Shown here piece after piece: positions 22,943 to 34,829 of a stretch of DNA of 64,000 nt. The stretch spans positions 34,868,002 through 34,932,001 of the forward strand of contig OY987242.1 of the NCBI GenBank assembly GCA_963920765.1, written 5' to 3'. Position numbers and translations under genes: made by a program. The DNA comes from Ulota crispa. Its lineage: Eukaryota; Streptophyta; Bryopsida; Orthotrichales; Orthotrichaceae. Below the pieces are notes generated by a model. The model did not search any database, was not told the origin of the DNA, and was given only the letters and a program-made list of their open reading frames with translations. Numbering within the stretch: position 1 is the first letter of the stretch; every line of letters starts with the position of its first letter.

Positions 22943-25900
22943 ATGACGGTTCCTACATCGCGTCCTCCACAGGCAAGTCTTGAAGTGCTGTGAGGTTCAT
23001 GACACGCCGCTAGGTTATATCTTAAGTTGTTTCTGTTATAAGTTTGAGGGTTACCTTAGAAGTTCGTTGTGTTTGTGTGGTTTTGCAGGATAATGAAGAG
23101 GAGGATGAGGGTCCGATATTCGTTAATGACGCTGATGTTCTTGAAGAATTCGACGTAGACGAAGAAGGTATGTTTTTTTTCTTTCTATTTCTGCCTAATT
23201 TGATTCCGTATATGAGTCATATTTTTTCGCTTTTATGATTGGTCCTTCTAGGTTATCATCCTGACAGATAATTTTTTTTCTGCAGATTTGCCAGATGCGG
23301 AAGACGGTGACGATGGTGGAGCAGATGGAGGTGGAGCAGACGGGGGTGGTGGACACGGACGAGGTAGAGCAAACCAAGAATTTGGTAAGGCTTTTATGAA
23401 CTTCTTACTTAGTGTTCTGGGGTAAAGATCATTATCATATGAACGGCGGTGTGGCAAGCTGCGTCTTACTAGTGTGTTTCATGGAGATTGATATTACATG
23501 CTTGGTATGTGTATGTAATGTTGGTTTGCATCAGGTAAGAAAATTTAGCCTTGCATTTGGTAGATTATTAATGTGATAAACCCCGAATCCTAAACCCTAG
23601 GCCTTGTGGGATTTGCACAGACTTGGATGAAAGTGACCTTGGGTTTCCGGAACAAGATGATTCAGTCCACGCCTTCACTGGTCACACAGGTAGGTATTGA
23701 ATGATGTGATTTTAGCATTTCTTTTGGTTGTTTAGAAGACGTTTTTGGAATCGTGTAGATTTCAGTTTTGGAGTTGGAATTGGTAGTCTGTGGGCGGGTG
23801 TTATTCTTGCCGGTCTCTTGCATTTGAGGATTGCCAGCTTGGCATTAGCAAGTTCATGTCGACATTCTGATGACATATTGTGTCATTGTGCCTACTTCAT
23901 TTCATTTGGCTTTTACTCTCTATATAGCGTTTCATGGTTTGATAATTGAAATCACAATATTTTCTATACAACTAATGGATACGGGATGACACTGATGCAG
24001 GACCTGTGTACTCGGTGGCCTTTAGTCCCACTGATTCTAGCTTGGTTGCCACTGGAGGTGGGGATGACGTGACCTTCATTTGGCGGGTTGGTGATGCAGA
24101 GTCTCACAAGCAGCTTCAAGGTAACTAAATCTGAGTGTTCGTTTGTCAGAATATTGAAGCCTAATCTGTCCGCCCTTTTGGCCTTGAAAGAATGTGCACC
24201 ATGACCTTGTGGTTGGCGCGTATTTGTAGGACGGAAGAAAAATGATGATCAGGAATGGTAGAGTTTTGTTGCACAGTCGGTGTATGTCTCTTTTTATTCA
24301 TCTATTAAGAAGGTTTGTTTTGTCGTCTTTTATGCTTGCCCCAAGTAGAGGGATGATCATTTCTTCTATGTCTTAATCTGCGTACTTGCTTTCAATTGGT
24401 CTCAGGTCACACGGATTCAATAGCTTCACTAGCTTTCAGCCATGATGGTCAGCTGCTAGCGTCCGGTGGTTTAGATTGTTTAGTGAATGTTTGGGATTCC
24501 TCAACAGGAGCTTTGAAACATACACTGGAAGGACCTGGTGAAGCTATCGAGGTTAGTGATATGTTTAGACTGGATACCAATGTTACAGTTTGATTTCCTT
24601 GTGCATGGTTGTAGTTTGATCTCTTCCTTGCAGTTTTCAAACTTCATCGTTTATCGTTGCCTTCTCTGTTTCTTACAATGAAGCATCAAAAGAGTTTTTC
24701 ACAGTATCTTATTTCTAGATGAAGTATGCGTCATTCTTCTTAATGTTTGTGTGACTCTTTATTTTATCTTTGGTGTGTAGTACATCCTCTTGTAAGTGTA
24801 GTTCAGAATATAGAGCCCAAAGACATGAGAAACAATCTGCTTTACAAAGAGGCGGTTTCCTGCGTCAGTTGTACTCATTTGCTAATGAGGTTGTGTATGG
24901 AACTGGACAGTGGGTGAAATGGCATCCAAGAGGACATTTAGTTCTAGCCGGGTCCGAGGATGTCACAGCTTGGCTTTGGAACGCTGACACGGCTGCATGC
25001 ATGGCTGTGCTCTCTGGTCACAGTGGTGCTGTAACTTGTGGCGATTTCACCCCCGACGGTAGGTTATGCCGTCACTTTGACTTTGTATTGTCGTTCTATG
25101 CGATGTTGTTTTGATGATCCGTGATGGCTGTCATGTTTGACAGGCATTCCTTTTTTGGCTCATTGTGTTGGCACCTTTATATTCAGCTTTGCTGTGTCTG
25201 ACAGTTGTAACGTAGCTGCTGTAGATTTATCGAGTTCCACCACCAGATTATTGATAGATGAAGTCTTGATTTGAAAATTCTGACAAAGCCTATGATAGTG
25301 CAGGTAAGATAATCTGTACAGGTTCAGAAGATGGAAGCTTCCGAGTCTGGAATCCTAGGTCCGGAGAGAGCATTCGTGTTGTACAAGGTGAGAATCTATA
25401 GATAGGATATTTGGAGCACTTTCGTTAGAGTAGATTCAATTTACTCAGTACTCTTCATTCTAGAATTGGAGGATATTTTCAGCTCATTATTTTCAGTATG
25501 CGCCCACATACTTGCACAACTGTCGTTTCCTTTTTTTCCACCAAAACTGGCATGTAGATTGTGTTGACTATCACCACTGTTTTTCTTGATGTGTATTTAG
25601 AAGTTGTTGTGTTTCTCTTTCTTGTACTAAATACTTGGTCCTTATTGTTCTACTATTTGTGACTTTGATTCTGTATTCAATGGTTGGCTGCGTTGAAAAG
25701 CCTCAACAGCTGTGCTCTTTGTTTTGTAGGCCATCCGTTTCATACTGAAGGGTTAACTTGCCTTGCTGTTGCCAACGATTCTAGTATTGCCATGACTGGT
25801 TCTACAGACCATAATGCATGCCTCGTGAATATCCAGACTGGAAAGGTATGCTTTTGCCTACAAGCGAATTGGTTTTTCTGCTCTTTTTTGGGTTAGTGGA

Positions 25901-27185
25901 GTCGGCACTTATTTACCTGTATCAATTGTTTCTGCAATTCTTGGAGGTTTAGCGTGCTAGATCTACTGACGAAGAACTTATCCTTACGTTACGGTTTTAT
26001 GTTGTAGCCGTACTTGTAGTCAATCGATCCCTGTTTTTGCAATCACAAAGCCATTCTTTATTATATTCTAAATAGAGCTTTGTAATACTTCCATTGTGCA
26101 GGTTCATGGGACCCTCGCAGGGCATTCAAAGTCGTTGGAATGTGTTGGTTTTTCATCTGGGTAAGTACAATTGTTTCTCTGTCCCGAGTAATTCTTGCAA
26201 ATTGATTTCACGGCTACTTGAATTTCCCTAATGTGAGCTAGTGAACATTGAAGATTATCCACAGAGAACTGATACTTTTGTGTTATTTTTTGCAGATTAA
26301 ACTTGGCAGCCAGCGGTGCAATGGACGGGAAACTCATGATATGGGACTTGCAAACTTTTCAATCTCGATGTGTTTGTGAGCATGAGGTGTGTACCAAAAA
26401 TTCCGGTAATATTCCCGGTATTGAATGGGAATGCTAGTAGGGATGTTGTCTGGAGATTGTGATTTGCATCATGAGAGATCCATCCCCTTTGAGAACTACT
26501 AAACCGTTCAATGTGTGTATTCACCAAACTATATCATGCACATTATATGAAACTTGCAATGAATTCTGTGCAGAAACTGAAAGAGGGTGTCCTGTTATCA
26601 TTCAATAGAAGAGAAGATACTGAAACTCTTTGGTCATATTACATTGTTGACGTTGTCAGTGTGGTTTAAGACATGGTTGTTTTTTCTTCGGAGATGGTTT
26701 TTGATATCCTTCAATTTGTTAACATCGATTAGTGTAATCGCACTTCAATCTTTTGGAAAGTGACGTTGAACTCTGGTTTATGTGGCCCTAACATGCTTAA
26801 TTTGGTCTCAGGATGGGGTGGTAAAACTTCAATGGTCTCCTGCGTCTCAAATTGTGTACACAGGATGCTTAGATGGAAAGGTCAGAGCATGGGATGGTCG
26901 AACAGGAAATTGTGAACGTGTCTTCCAAGGTCACGGAGATAGCATCCTTGATCTTGCTATTTCAAGGTATCTCTCTTCTTTTTGTCTCTACCTTCAAAAT
27001 AGGATGTAATATGTTATCTGCTACCGTGATTGTGGTTTTGGTGTCTTTTAGTTCTTTAAATGATGCCGCTGTATTTTGGATTTCATGTTTCTTGTCAGTT
27101 TCTAAGTGGATGGTGGTATTGCAGGGACGGAAATGTCGTCTTGTCGGGCTCTGATGACTGTACTGCCCGAGTTTTTGAAATGTGA
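22943..27185 (+). CDS. AAMP/Sqt1-type WD40 repeat protein
   Basis: Thirteen coding exons: 22943-22972, 23089-23167, 23286-23384, 23621-23689, 24001-24120, 24406-24551, 24911-25058, 25304-25387, 25730-25845, 26102-26160, 26296-26386, 26812-26966, 27125-27185. Phase closes to 418 aa, similar to plant and animal homologues (about 400-435). After an acidic N-terminus (EEEDEGPIF, DVDEED) and a Gly/Asp-rich linker come eight WD40 repeats, such as SLAFSHDGQLLASGGLD, WVKWHPRGHLVLAGSEDVTA and DGNVVLSGSDDCTARVFEM at the end. The family (human AAMP, yeast Sqt1, Arabidopsis AT1G71840) includes Sqt1, a chaperone for ribosomal protein uL16. That role here is by family only. Intron 1 uses a GC donor (CAG|GCAAGT); the others are GT-AG. 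Confidence 0.92.
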
Positions 27186-27692
27186 AATTTTTAGGCTGAG
27201 TTTTTTATTTTTTCTTTAGCGGGACAGAGCTTTTTGAAGTTTTGCGGTGTAGTGTGTACAGTACTCCGGATATTGTTTTCGTACATTGCTCACATTGTAC
27301 AGAGCGCGCAAGAATTGCTGGATTTGCATGACTTTACTCCCGCAAGATATGAATCACCCAGATTCATTCTAGGCTGGGAATTGCCTCTTGTAAATCTGTT
27401 TTGCGCAATAATGCAGTTCTGGTGGTATTTGTGAAGCAAAAATAAAGTTGCTATAAGCGACAGATGGTTCATGCCAACCCTGTTTTCTATGTCGTGTTTT
27501 TGTTTCTATCTCAAGTCTGATAGTACTGTTGGGTCCAAGTCTTCGTTGCATGTGCTCATAGTTTTCTTTGGGTTCTGCCTGACTAATGAGAAGTACAGAA
27601 AAATCAGCATAGAAATACCTGTAGGCCAGACTCCTGGTCCACTATAAGTTGAGTTCTTCTGTACTTGATTTGCTCACAATTTTCAGTGTAAC
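27186..27692. other. AAMP 3' flank
   Basis: Likely 3' UTR followed by spacer. An AATAAA lies at about 27440. No other gene seen. Confidence 0.5.
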
Positions 27693-28073
27693 AGCATCCG
27701 CACCCTTGCACGCAACCTGGAGTTCTTGAAAGGAGGTGCCCAAGGTGCATCCATGATCATGGGTTTGTTCAAATCTCAAATGCCCCACCCTTGCCCTCAA
27801 GCAAGTAATAGCATGCATTGAGAGGATATCATGGAGGATAGATGTTGAGTTTCAGTTGTGGGCCTATGTCAACCAATTAGCAATTTTTGATTGTTTTGGA
27901 TTTGGGCGTGCTAATGCTTCATTAAATCTTGAACGTTTCAATGTTTGAGCTACAATTGAGCAAGCCCTAGCTTGCATATTGCATTGGCGTGTTTGCGGTG
28001 AGGTTTGCGCCCAATAGAGCGGCCATGCCAAGTGCTATTGAGGACTTGTTTAACATACAAGAGTGCGGATGCT
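27693..28073. mobile_element. MITE with AGCATCCGCACCCTTG ends
   Basis: A 381-bp element starts AGCATCCGCACCCTT and ends AAGAGTGCGGATGCT, a 15-bp inverted repeat with one mismatch. If one flanking base is included at each side it is bordered by TAA on both sides, the 3-bp duplication typical of PIF/Harbinger (Tourist) elements. It has no coding capacity. Confidence 0.6.
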
Positions 28074-29044
28074 TTAACCATTTCTAATTTCTACAAAATC
28101 AATTTGTATTGGGATGATTAAGTAACTCTTTGCACGGCGTTTTGTTCTAAAGTGCAAGGTTTGAAGATGTTACCTCGAGGTTATCTATTTTTCCAAAATG
28201 TGATTGTCTCTCTACACATCTTTCGACCCAGATATGATATGGCTCTATGTTCTTGAGAACAAGAGATGTGACTAAAGTCGATTAAGGACGGCTAGAACGC
28301 TCCCGTAAGTAGATACTCTGCCTTGCCAGTTTGAAATTCCACCTGTGCTTACTACGGGTTTGGCCACTCAAGAGATGTCATGTGGGACTTTTGTACGAGA
28401 AACAGATACGTGTGCTTTGGCTGTGGTTGATATACCAAATCCCAAGTCTCAATTCTGACTGGATTCTTAAAATCTGGTTGGTTGAGAGGCTAAATATCTG
28501 GGCATATTATATGCACTCTATGTCCCAAGTAAAAGTTTAAGTCCTTTTGTACTTGGAAATTTTTACATATCATTTTTTGAAGTGCAGTTACCAAGAAACT
28601 AGGACTTTGCTCCAAACGTTTGATCGAAAAGAAATGAAACTTAATTTGCAACCCAGATCCCAACAAAATTTTCTAACTTTTCTTGACATCAATTTATTGC
28701 CTTTTCTACTACTGCACCAAATTTGAAATCGAGCCTTCCCCCAGTAATTGTGAAACCAAGACTTACAGGCAATTCACACTAATTTATACAAGTTCCACCT
28801 CAAAGTGAGATCCCAATTATGTTGGGTAGCTAAGGAAAAAATAATTATAAAGAAAGACAAGAATTTTTTATGCAAAAAAATTAGCGAGGATTGGGTTGAA
28901 AACTGGATCAAGTATAATTATTGACCCAAATCTTTAGCAAAGCGTCACCCTTTTAACGCCAAAAGTTTCAAAAAGTGCAACCATGTAAGCAAAATGCAAT
29001 CAATTGAAATGTTGCATTTGGTACATAATGTGAATTGCCAAATA
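28074..29044. other. intergenic, no gene seen
   Basis: Mixed-composition spacer. The open frames, up to 69 codons, carry no known motif. Confidence 0.45.
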
Positions 29045-29624
29045 CTCCCTCTATCCCAATATAAAGCTCCAAATTAGGCATAGTTCTTGTCCCGCTAAAA
29101 AGCTCCCTTTTGTCAATTTCAATTGTTGAGAAAGCATTTGTCATGTCCGATGATCCCGTGGGGGCAAGTTAAACAATTAAAGAGCATTTCTCTCCAAACA
29201 AGCTTGGCCTTGACCATATGAGGTACCATTGTTGCTGCTAATCCTTAAATCATCAATAATGAGGAGCTAGCAACATATACAAATATGATACTTTTTGCAG
29301 GGAATTTGGGTGCCCAAACAACAACATCAAAGGCAAAGATTTTGCACACATTTGGTAGATGGTATATTGATTTTAGAACGTATGTGTCATTAATATTAAG
29401 ACTAAAATAATGAGGAGTCGGCATTCTTCACAAACTATGCACAAATATGGTACTTATTACATGGAGTTCGGGTGCCTAAACGGAAACATAAAACTTGAGA
29501 TTTTGCAAGTACTTGGTAGGTGGAATATTGATTCTAGAATGCATTTGTCATTAACATAATGACTAAAAATAAAGTTAATCTCTCATGGAGAAGTTTTTGG
29601 AGCTTTATAATGGGACAGAGGGAG
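29045..29624. mobile_element. Stowaway-like MITE
   Basis: A 580-bp element has terminal repeats CTCCCTCTATCCCAATATAA and, on the other side reversed, CTCCCTCTGTCCCATTATAA. It is flanked by TA on both sides (29043-29044 and 29625-29626). The consensus for plant Stowaway (Tc1/mariner) termini is CTCCCTCCGTYCC with a TA target, so family and target both fit. The interior holds an imperfect direct duplication (about 29226-29400 and 29446-29580). No transposase. Confidence 0.85.
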
Positions 29625-30115
29625 TATCAATTTTTGACTCTCAACCAATCAATTCTACAACTTCAATGGAGTGTGGGATATAGGATTTAGTGTGAACCAC
29701 CCCTTATGACATTGTATAAAGAGCTCCTTATTCTTGTAAGGGTGCAAAGGGTATGTAACATGTAAATCTCAAACTTTCAAGGCAAAACAAACTACAAAGA
29801 AAAGAGATCCCAAAAGCAAGACCTTCATTTTTGCAAATATTTTTTTCTACCATTTACGTGTGTTGATTTGGGTTCTTCCAGAAAAACCATGAAGCATCCA
29901 ATGATAGAATTAGTCACACAACTGGAAGATAGGCAAAATTTTCTTTGTAAGCATATTTGGATGTACTTTGTCCATTTCATGCAACTCCCATACTAAGAGT
30001 TTAAAATTGTCCACCATCCACATTTTGGATGCTGGCACTCTTAGGGGTTACAGAGAAAGACGTTTCTTACTGTAATGCAAGAAATCATAAACTTTTGGTC
30101 AAAAATGTCAAATAG
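29625..30115. other. intergenic, no gene seen
   Basis: AT-rich spacer ending at the next TTAA element. No gene or clear repeat. Confidence 0.45.
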
Positions 30116-30775
30116 TTAACCCCTAAACACCCATGAGGACGTTTATTGTCCTCTAGCCTTGAAAAAACATTATGTACAATAAAAAAAAATTGTTTTTCAT
30201 CTATTTTTTTTTTTCAAAGTGATCGTAAACACATGATCCATCATAGAAGGCAAATAACAATCAAGAATTGATACGTGTACCACACCCTTAAAGTTGCAAT
30301 TCAACAACACCCAATGAAAAAGTTTAGTTAGGGAGAAAAGTGTTACTTTGACTTTTGTTTGTAAAAAAAGATAAGCTTTTTCATTGGGTGTTGTTGATTT
30401 GCAACTTTTTTTATGGTTCTAAACTAAATCATGGTCTCTAAGTCCAAATTTGAGTTCCAAATTCTCAATTTCAGCTTTTTGATGGTAGAAATCTAAAATT
30501 TACTCAAGGATGTGGTACAGTAGTTGAAAGGATGTGGTACACATATCAATTCCCATAACAATCTTATCAAATATGCTCATATTTTTAGGTAACCCAAATT
30601 GTGAGAAAATTTAAAATCATAGTGTTAGGTCCCAAGCTGCCCTTATTGCAATTTTCATGAGGTCAGCATGCACTACTGACTTTTTGAAACTTTGAGAAGC
30701 AATACTATTGGTGCCCATCTGTCAAAACACTATTGAAGCTACAATAAAAACACTGCTGAAGCTACAATGTGGGCA
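30116..30775. mobile_element. TTAA-type element interrupted by a foldback MITE
   Basis: It begins TTAACCCCTAAACACCC and matches 3723-4073 along its length, apart from a 301-bp interruption (30263-30554 plus one 9-bp duplicate). The right terminus is not recognisable and similarity fades near 30760, so the copy may be truncated. Confidence 0.65.
30263..30554. mobile_element. Mutator-like foldback MITE, copy 2 of 3
   Basis: A 292-bp element has ends GAATTGATACGTGTACCACAC and inner long inverted arms around an A/T-rich centre (CAACACCCAATGAAAAAG on the left, its complement on the right). It is flanked by an exact 9-bp direct repeat ATAACAATC (30254-30262 and 30555-30563). The paralogous uninterrupted sequence at about 3838-3855 has a single equivalent of that 9-mer, which confirms the insertion boundaries. 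Confidence 0.88.
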
Positions 30776-31355
30776 GGCCACGGTCACCCAACAGATGTTT
30801 GTATTAATGACCTGATAATTTTTTTGGCAAATGATAGCTCCAACCTATTTTTGCAACTTTATCATAAGACTTTCTTGCTTACAATTACAAACAGTTTCAA
30901 CTTATTGAGGGGGTGCCGTGAACAACTCATATGGTTGTTAGGTCTTTGTTGCTTTATGCTGTCTTGCACTGTGTAACCACAAAAACGTATGCAAGTGTGC
31001 CATTGCAGGATCAAAGTGCAAGACGACCATTCTAGAGAGACAGACATGCCTTTTTCACACAAAAATATTCCTCAAAATTCCTAATTTTTTATATATACCA
31101 AAAATCTACTTTCGTACAGCTCACCAGCAAATGGAGCATAAGTATAAGGCAATATTTCTCCTAAAACAGATGGCAAGCACTAATCTACAGTGGGTGTCAG
31201 AGCCATTTATGAATCTTCAATTTTCCATCCTTTGTGTAATTCTATGTATACAAATGGCATACCTTTTGCGTGCTGCCTCTGTCTTTTTACATTTGGGATT
31301 CAAAAAATGAGCAACATCGTGTGAAGCTCCAGTGCAAGTTGCTCCGCCAACTTCT
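30776..31355. other. D27 3' flank
   Basis: Probably the 3' UTR and downstream spacer of the D27-like gene. No separate gene recognised. Confidence 0.4.
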
Positions 31356-34300
31356 TCACACTTCGGAGAGGGAAAGGTCTCGTGCTACTTGTTGCAGTTT
31401 AGGACATGCAGTTGATTTTGGTGGCGCAATTGAACCTGCAATTACAATCCCACATCAAAAGACTACATCAGCATTAAAACAAAAGTCTAGAAAATTGCCT
31501 AACTCTCAAACCTAAGCTTAGCAATTGTAAGTGTTCCTGTTAAAACCTGCCTTGTAAATGGAGTTACAATTGGCAAGGTATAACATGGTAAGGTTTTAAG
31601 CACGAAGCTTAACAACTATACTCGCCAACTGAATTATTTCTTGGAGAAATTGCAAATAAGGGAGTAAATGCTACAAAATAATAACAAACTATGAAACGGT
31701 CCAAAAGTAACTGAGGGCACAACCACAACACTGATGATGCCGTGTATAATTCTTTGGTTTGCTTTCAAATCAGCAAAAAAATGCAGTAGAAGATCAATGT
31801 GCTCTAAGAAAGTGTGAAGGGAAGGGGCAAAAGGTCCTACAAACAAGTAAGCGCCACTATAATGACGAGCTCTTAGATTACAAAGGTTGGGTTAGAAGAG
31901 ATAAGCTAGACGTGGACATGAGAGGGTATTGTGTCACTAATTGTACTTCCTTTGTGATTGCCCTTGTTTATAAGTTTTCGTTTTTTCTTTAACAAAATGA
32001 GTTTAAGTGGAATCCAATATACAACTGAAATAGCAGGAAGAGGAAAGAAGGACACGTACACATAGCTTCAAAGCACGGTTGTTGAAGAGCAGGGTCTTCT
32101 GCAATAGGAGGCGGCATTTGCCCATAAAACATTTCACAGCTCATATCTTCAAAATCTGCAGGCAAAGCAAAACTGGAATCATCACCACAGAAATACTACG
32201 TTCATCTGTACCAGATTGAGCACGTGAGGTGAAGAATTATAGTACACTATGACCTACGTGCCAATTCTGCAAGTCCCAGCTCAAGACTCAAAAATGCCTT
32301 GCATTTTCTAAGTGAAAAAAATTTGGGACTTGCTCACGAGTTAGGTTTCATTTTCATGCACCAATTATTAAAAAAAGATCTCACTTGGTCACGCCAAAAC
32401 TTTTAAAAAGTGCTCCCTTGAATGCATTTGTACGTGAACTAAGATTTAAGACTTGGGACGTAGTGTGAAGCTACAAGTTCCAATTTTCAGCTCTCCACCA
32501 TTTATATTCTGCGACTTCAATGGGACTTGGGAACTGCCTCTTATACCCGAAGAAATCTCAATAAAATATCCCCACTGCTCTATAATAATCTCACACTCTT
32601 TCCTTGTATTAAAACATACTTAAACTGAAGCAAATAGTGTCTTCAACCTGAATACAAAAGTTTAGGGGAAGTAACGTAATCTCAAAACACTAAGAATTGG
32701 TGTTTTTTTACTTTAGAATGAGGTCAGGTAAAGAAAAGCCATACTGGGTGTCATGGTGAGTGGAAGACCAAACTCGTTGGTGAAAAAGTCTTGCGTCGGA
32801 ATTTTGCACATGTTGACGCACATCCCCACACATCCACTGTTTTCAAGATACCTGCTCAGAGTGACAAGTTTCGGTAAAAATAGTGCTACGGCCCAGATGC
32901 TTCACATGTCGGATTGCAAGGAAGCTAGAATTGAAACCTATCCCTAGAAGTATTATTAAAGCCTAGTGGCGTAACAATTAGTAAGAATTATCATAAAAGT
33001 TTGCTTTAGATGCTAACAGTTATCCATGGAGAAAGAAAAGTAACAAAAGCATACATATACACATATATACATACCTGCACTTGGTGATTTTCACGCCACT
33101 GTTTTGCTTCACTCCATTTACCTCGATCTCCATTAACTGTTACCTTGTCAATTCATTACAACAATTAAAAGACGAACATTTGAAAACAAGATTTAGGGCT
33201 ACAGCATATAATCTATAACAAAATGAGACGTCCTCCCAAAAACTGCAGTTTTTACAATACGAACATCCTCCAGTGCAACCGACAGTTTGTGACCTAAATA
33301 TGACAAGATGAAGATAAAAAAAAATGTTGCTTTTCTTGCAAAAAATAGCAAAGCTGTGTGTTTTTCAACTTACCTCAGCTGGTCCTACCAGCCATTGGAA
33401 GAAAGGCACTGTAATAGCAGCGTTGAACTCTGCAGACCACTTTGTAGGAGGAAAAAGCTTTCTAAACTGCAAAAATTGAGCACACCATGTAATAATGTCA
33501 CCATACCATATAGAAGTAGAAATCTAACTGCGTGAAATCTTGCTAATTGCAACGCCACCCTGCCAGTTGTAACGTAGCTAAATTTTGAAGAACAAATACG
33601 AGGGGCAGGGCTTTTAGTAGTACAATTCATAAACCCCACTGACTGACTGAACTAAAAAGCAAAGAAATCTTGTAAGAAAAAGAGAGAGCAAATCATTCTT
33701 CAGCAGAGATAATTCCGGAATCTCAGAAATTAGAAACTCCACAGGAACACTTGAAAAGCAGCAGCACACTGTTAGTGTTCTGGAAACCAAGTTAAAAAGT
33801 TGCAGAAGAGTGATTTTCATTGCATACAGAAGAAGCCCTAATTTTGACATAGTACAATCCACGTCCTGTGTTTCCTCCAAACAGATTCTGTGTTTTCAGT
33901 ACTTTACACACAATTTTTACATGAATTTTGAGAAATATATACCTGTGCTGGTGCTCCAGGAGGGAGAAGTGACAGAAGAACATTACGAACAACTGCTCGT
34001 TGTTCAACGGCTGTCCTTCCGAGCATGATTTTCTTCGACACATCCACGAATCCCTCATATCCTTTCAATGGCGTGGATTTCCCTGCATTCGCACCGAAAC
34101 TGCAAATGAAACAACAACAACAACGAAAACACAACTACAAAACACAATGCAAAAGGAAATAAAAAATGGGTCTTGATACTGCCACCCCCCTCTTTTACAT
34201 CATTGTTCGGTTTTTAGTGGATTTTGGAGACAATTTTTTTTTTTGAACTTAGAATTAAATGTGTATCAAAGCAAGTGATTTTTTGTAGGTGTTTTTTCAA

Positions 34301-34829
34301 AGCGATAAACAACAATCAAATTTTTTGATAAGAAAATACTACACTCTGTTATCTTTTCTTATCAAAAAATTTGACTGTTGTTCATCATTTTGAAAAAACA
34401 CCTACAAAAAATCACTTGCTTTGATACACATTTAATTCTAAATTCAAAAAAAAAATTGTCTCCAAAATCCACTAAAAACCGAACAATGATGTGAAATAGG
34501 GGTGGCGGTATCAAAAAGGGGGGCGGCAGTATCAAGACCCTAAAAAATATGAGAGTTTTAGAGAAGGCTTATAATTGACAAAGAGGTTTGAGAGTGTACT
34601 TACCTGTGATTTGTTCCATTTTCCAACGAAACAGGGCCATGAAAGCTTTATCCAGCAGATTGTCTTTGTAGCGAGTGACTTGACCGAAGGGCGCGGGTTT
34701 TCCAGAGGGCTCGGCTACTCCACACCGCACCACACATGCTCGGGCATTCGTCGGCACTCTGCTAGTCTGCGAGCTTCGCAGGCTCGTGCAAGCGCCCTCC
34801 CACGGTGCTCTAATGACTACGGAATGCAT
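31356..34829 (-). CDS. D27-like beta-carotene isomerase
   Basis: Seven coding exons, in order of transcription: 34604-34829, 33943-34082, 33374-33466, 33075-33136, 32745-32851, 32060-32155, 31356-31435; phase closes to 267 aa, the usual length of D27 proteins. D27 (DUF4033) is a plastid iron protein that isomerises all-trans beta-carotene at C9, the first step to strigolactones. Conserved blocks are all present: [11 protein letters not shown] near residue 50, [76 protein letters not shown] and PALQQPC. The N-terminal 45 residues are rich in Ser, Arg and Ala and suit a transit peptide. D27 occurs as several paralogues (D27, D27-like 1 and 2) and I cannot say which this is, so strigolactone synthesis itself is inference. 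Intron 1 holds a long hairpin element. Confidence 0.92.
34168..34540. mobile_element. hAT-like perfect foldback in D27 intron 1
   Basis: A 373-bp element is nearly all inverted repeat: arms of about 170 bp meet near 34345 with only a few mismatches. Ends read GGGTCTTGATACTGCC. It is flanked by an exact 8-bp direct repeat TAAAAAAT (34160-34167 and 34541-34548), as hAT insertions leave. The close match of the arms suggests it is young or kept intact. In the D27 pre-mRNA it would form a long stem. Confidence 0.87.

Noticed and set aside
33060-33150. Alternative reading frame of D27 exon 4 ([15 protein letters not shown])
   Set aside because: Phase from exon 3 selects the other frame, which gives the conserved SGVKITKCR of D27.
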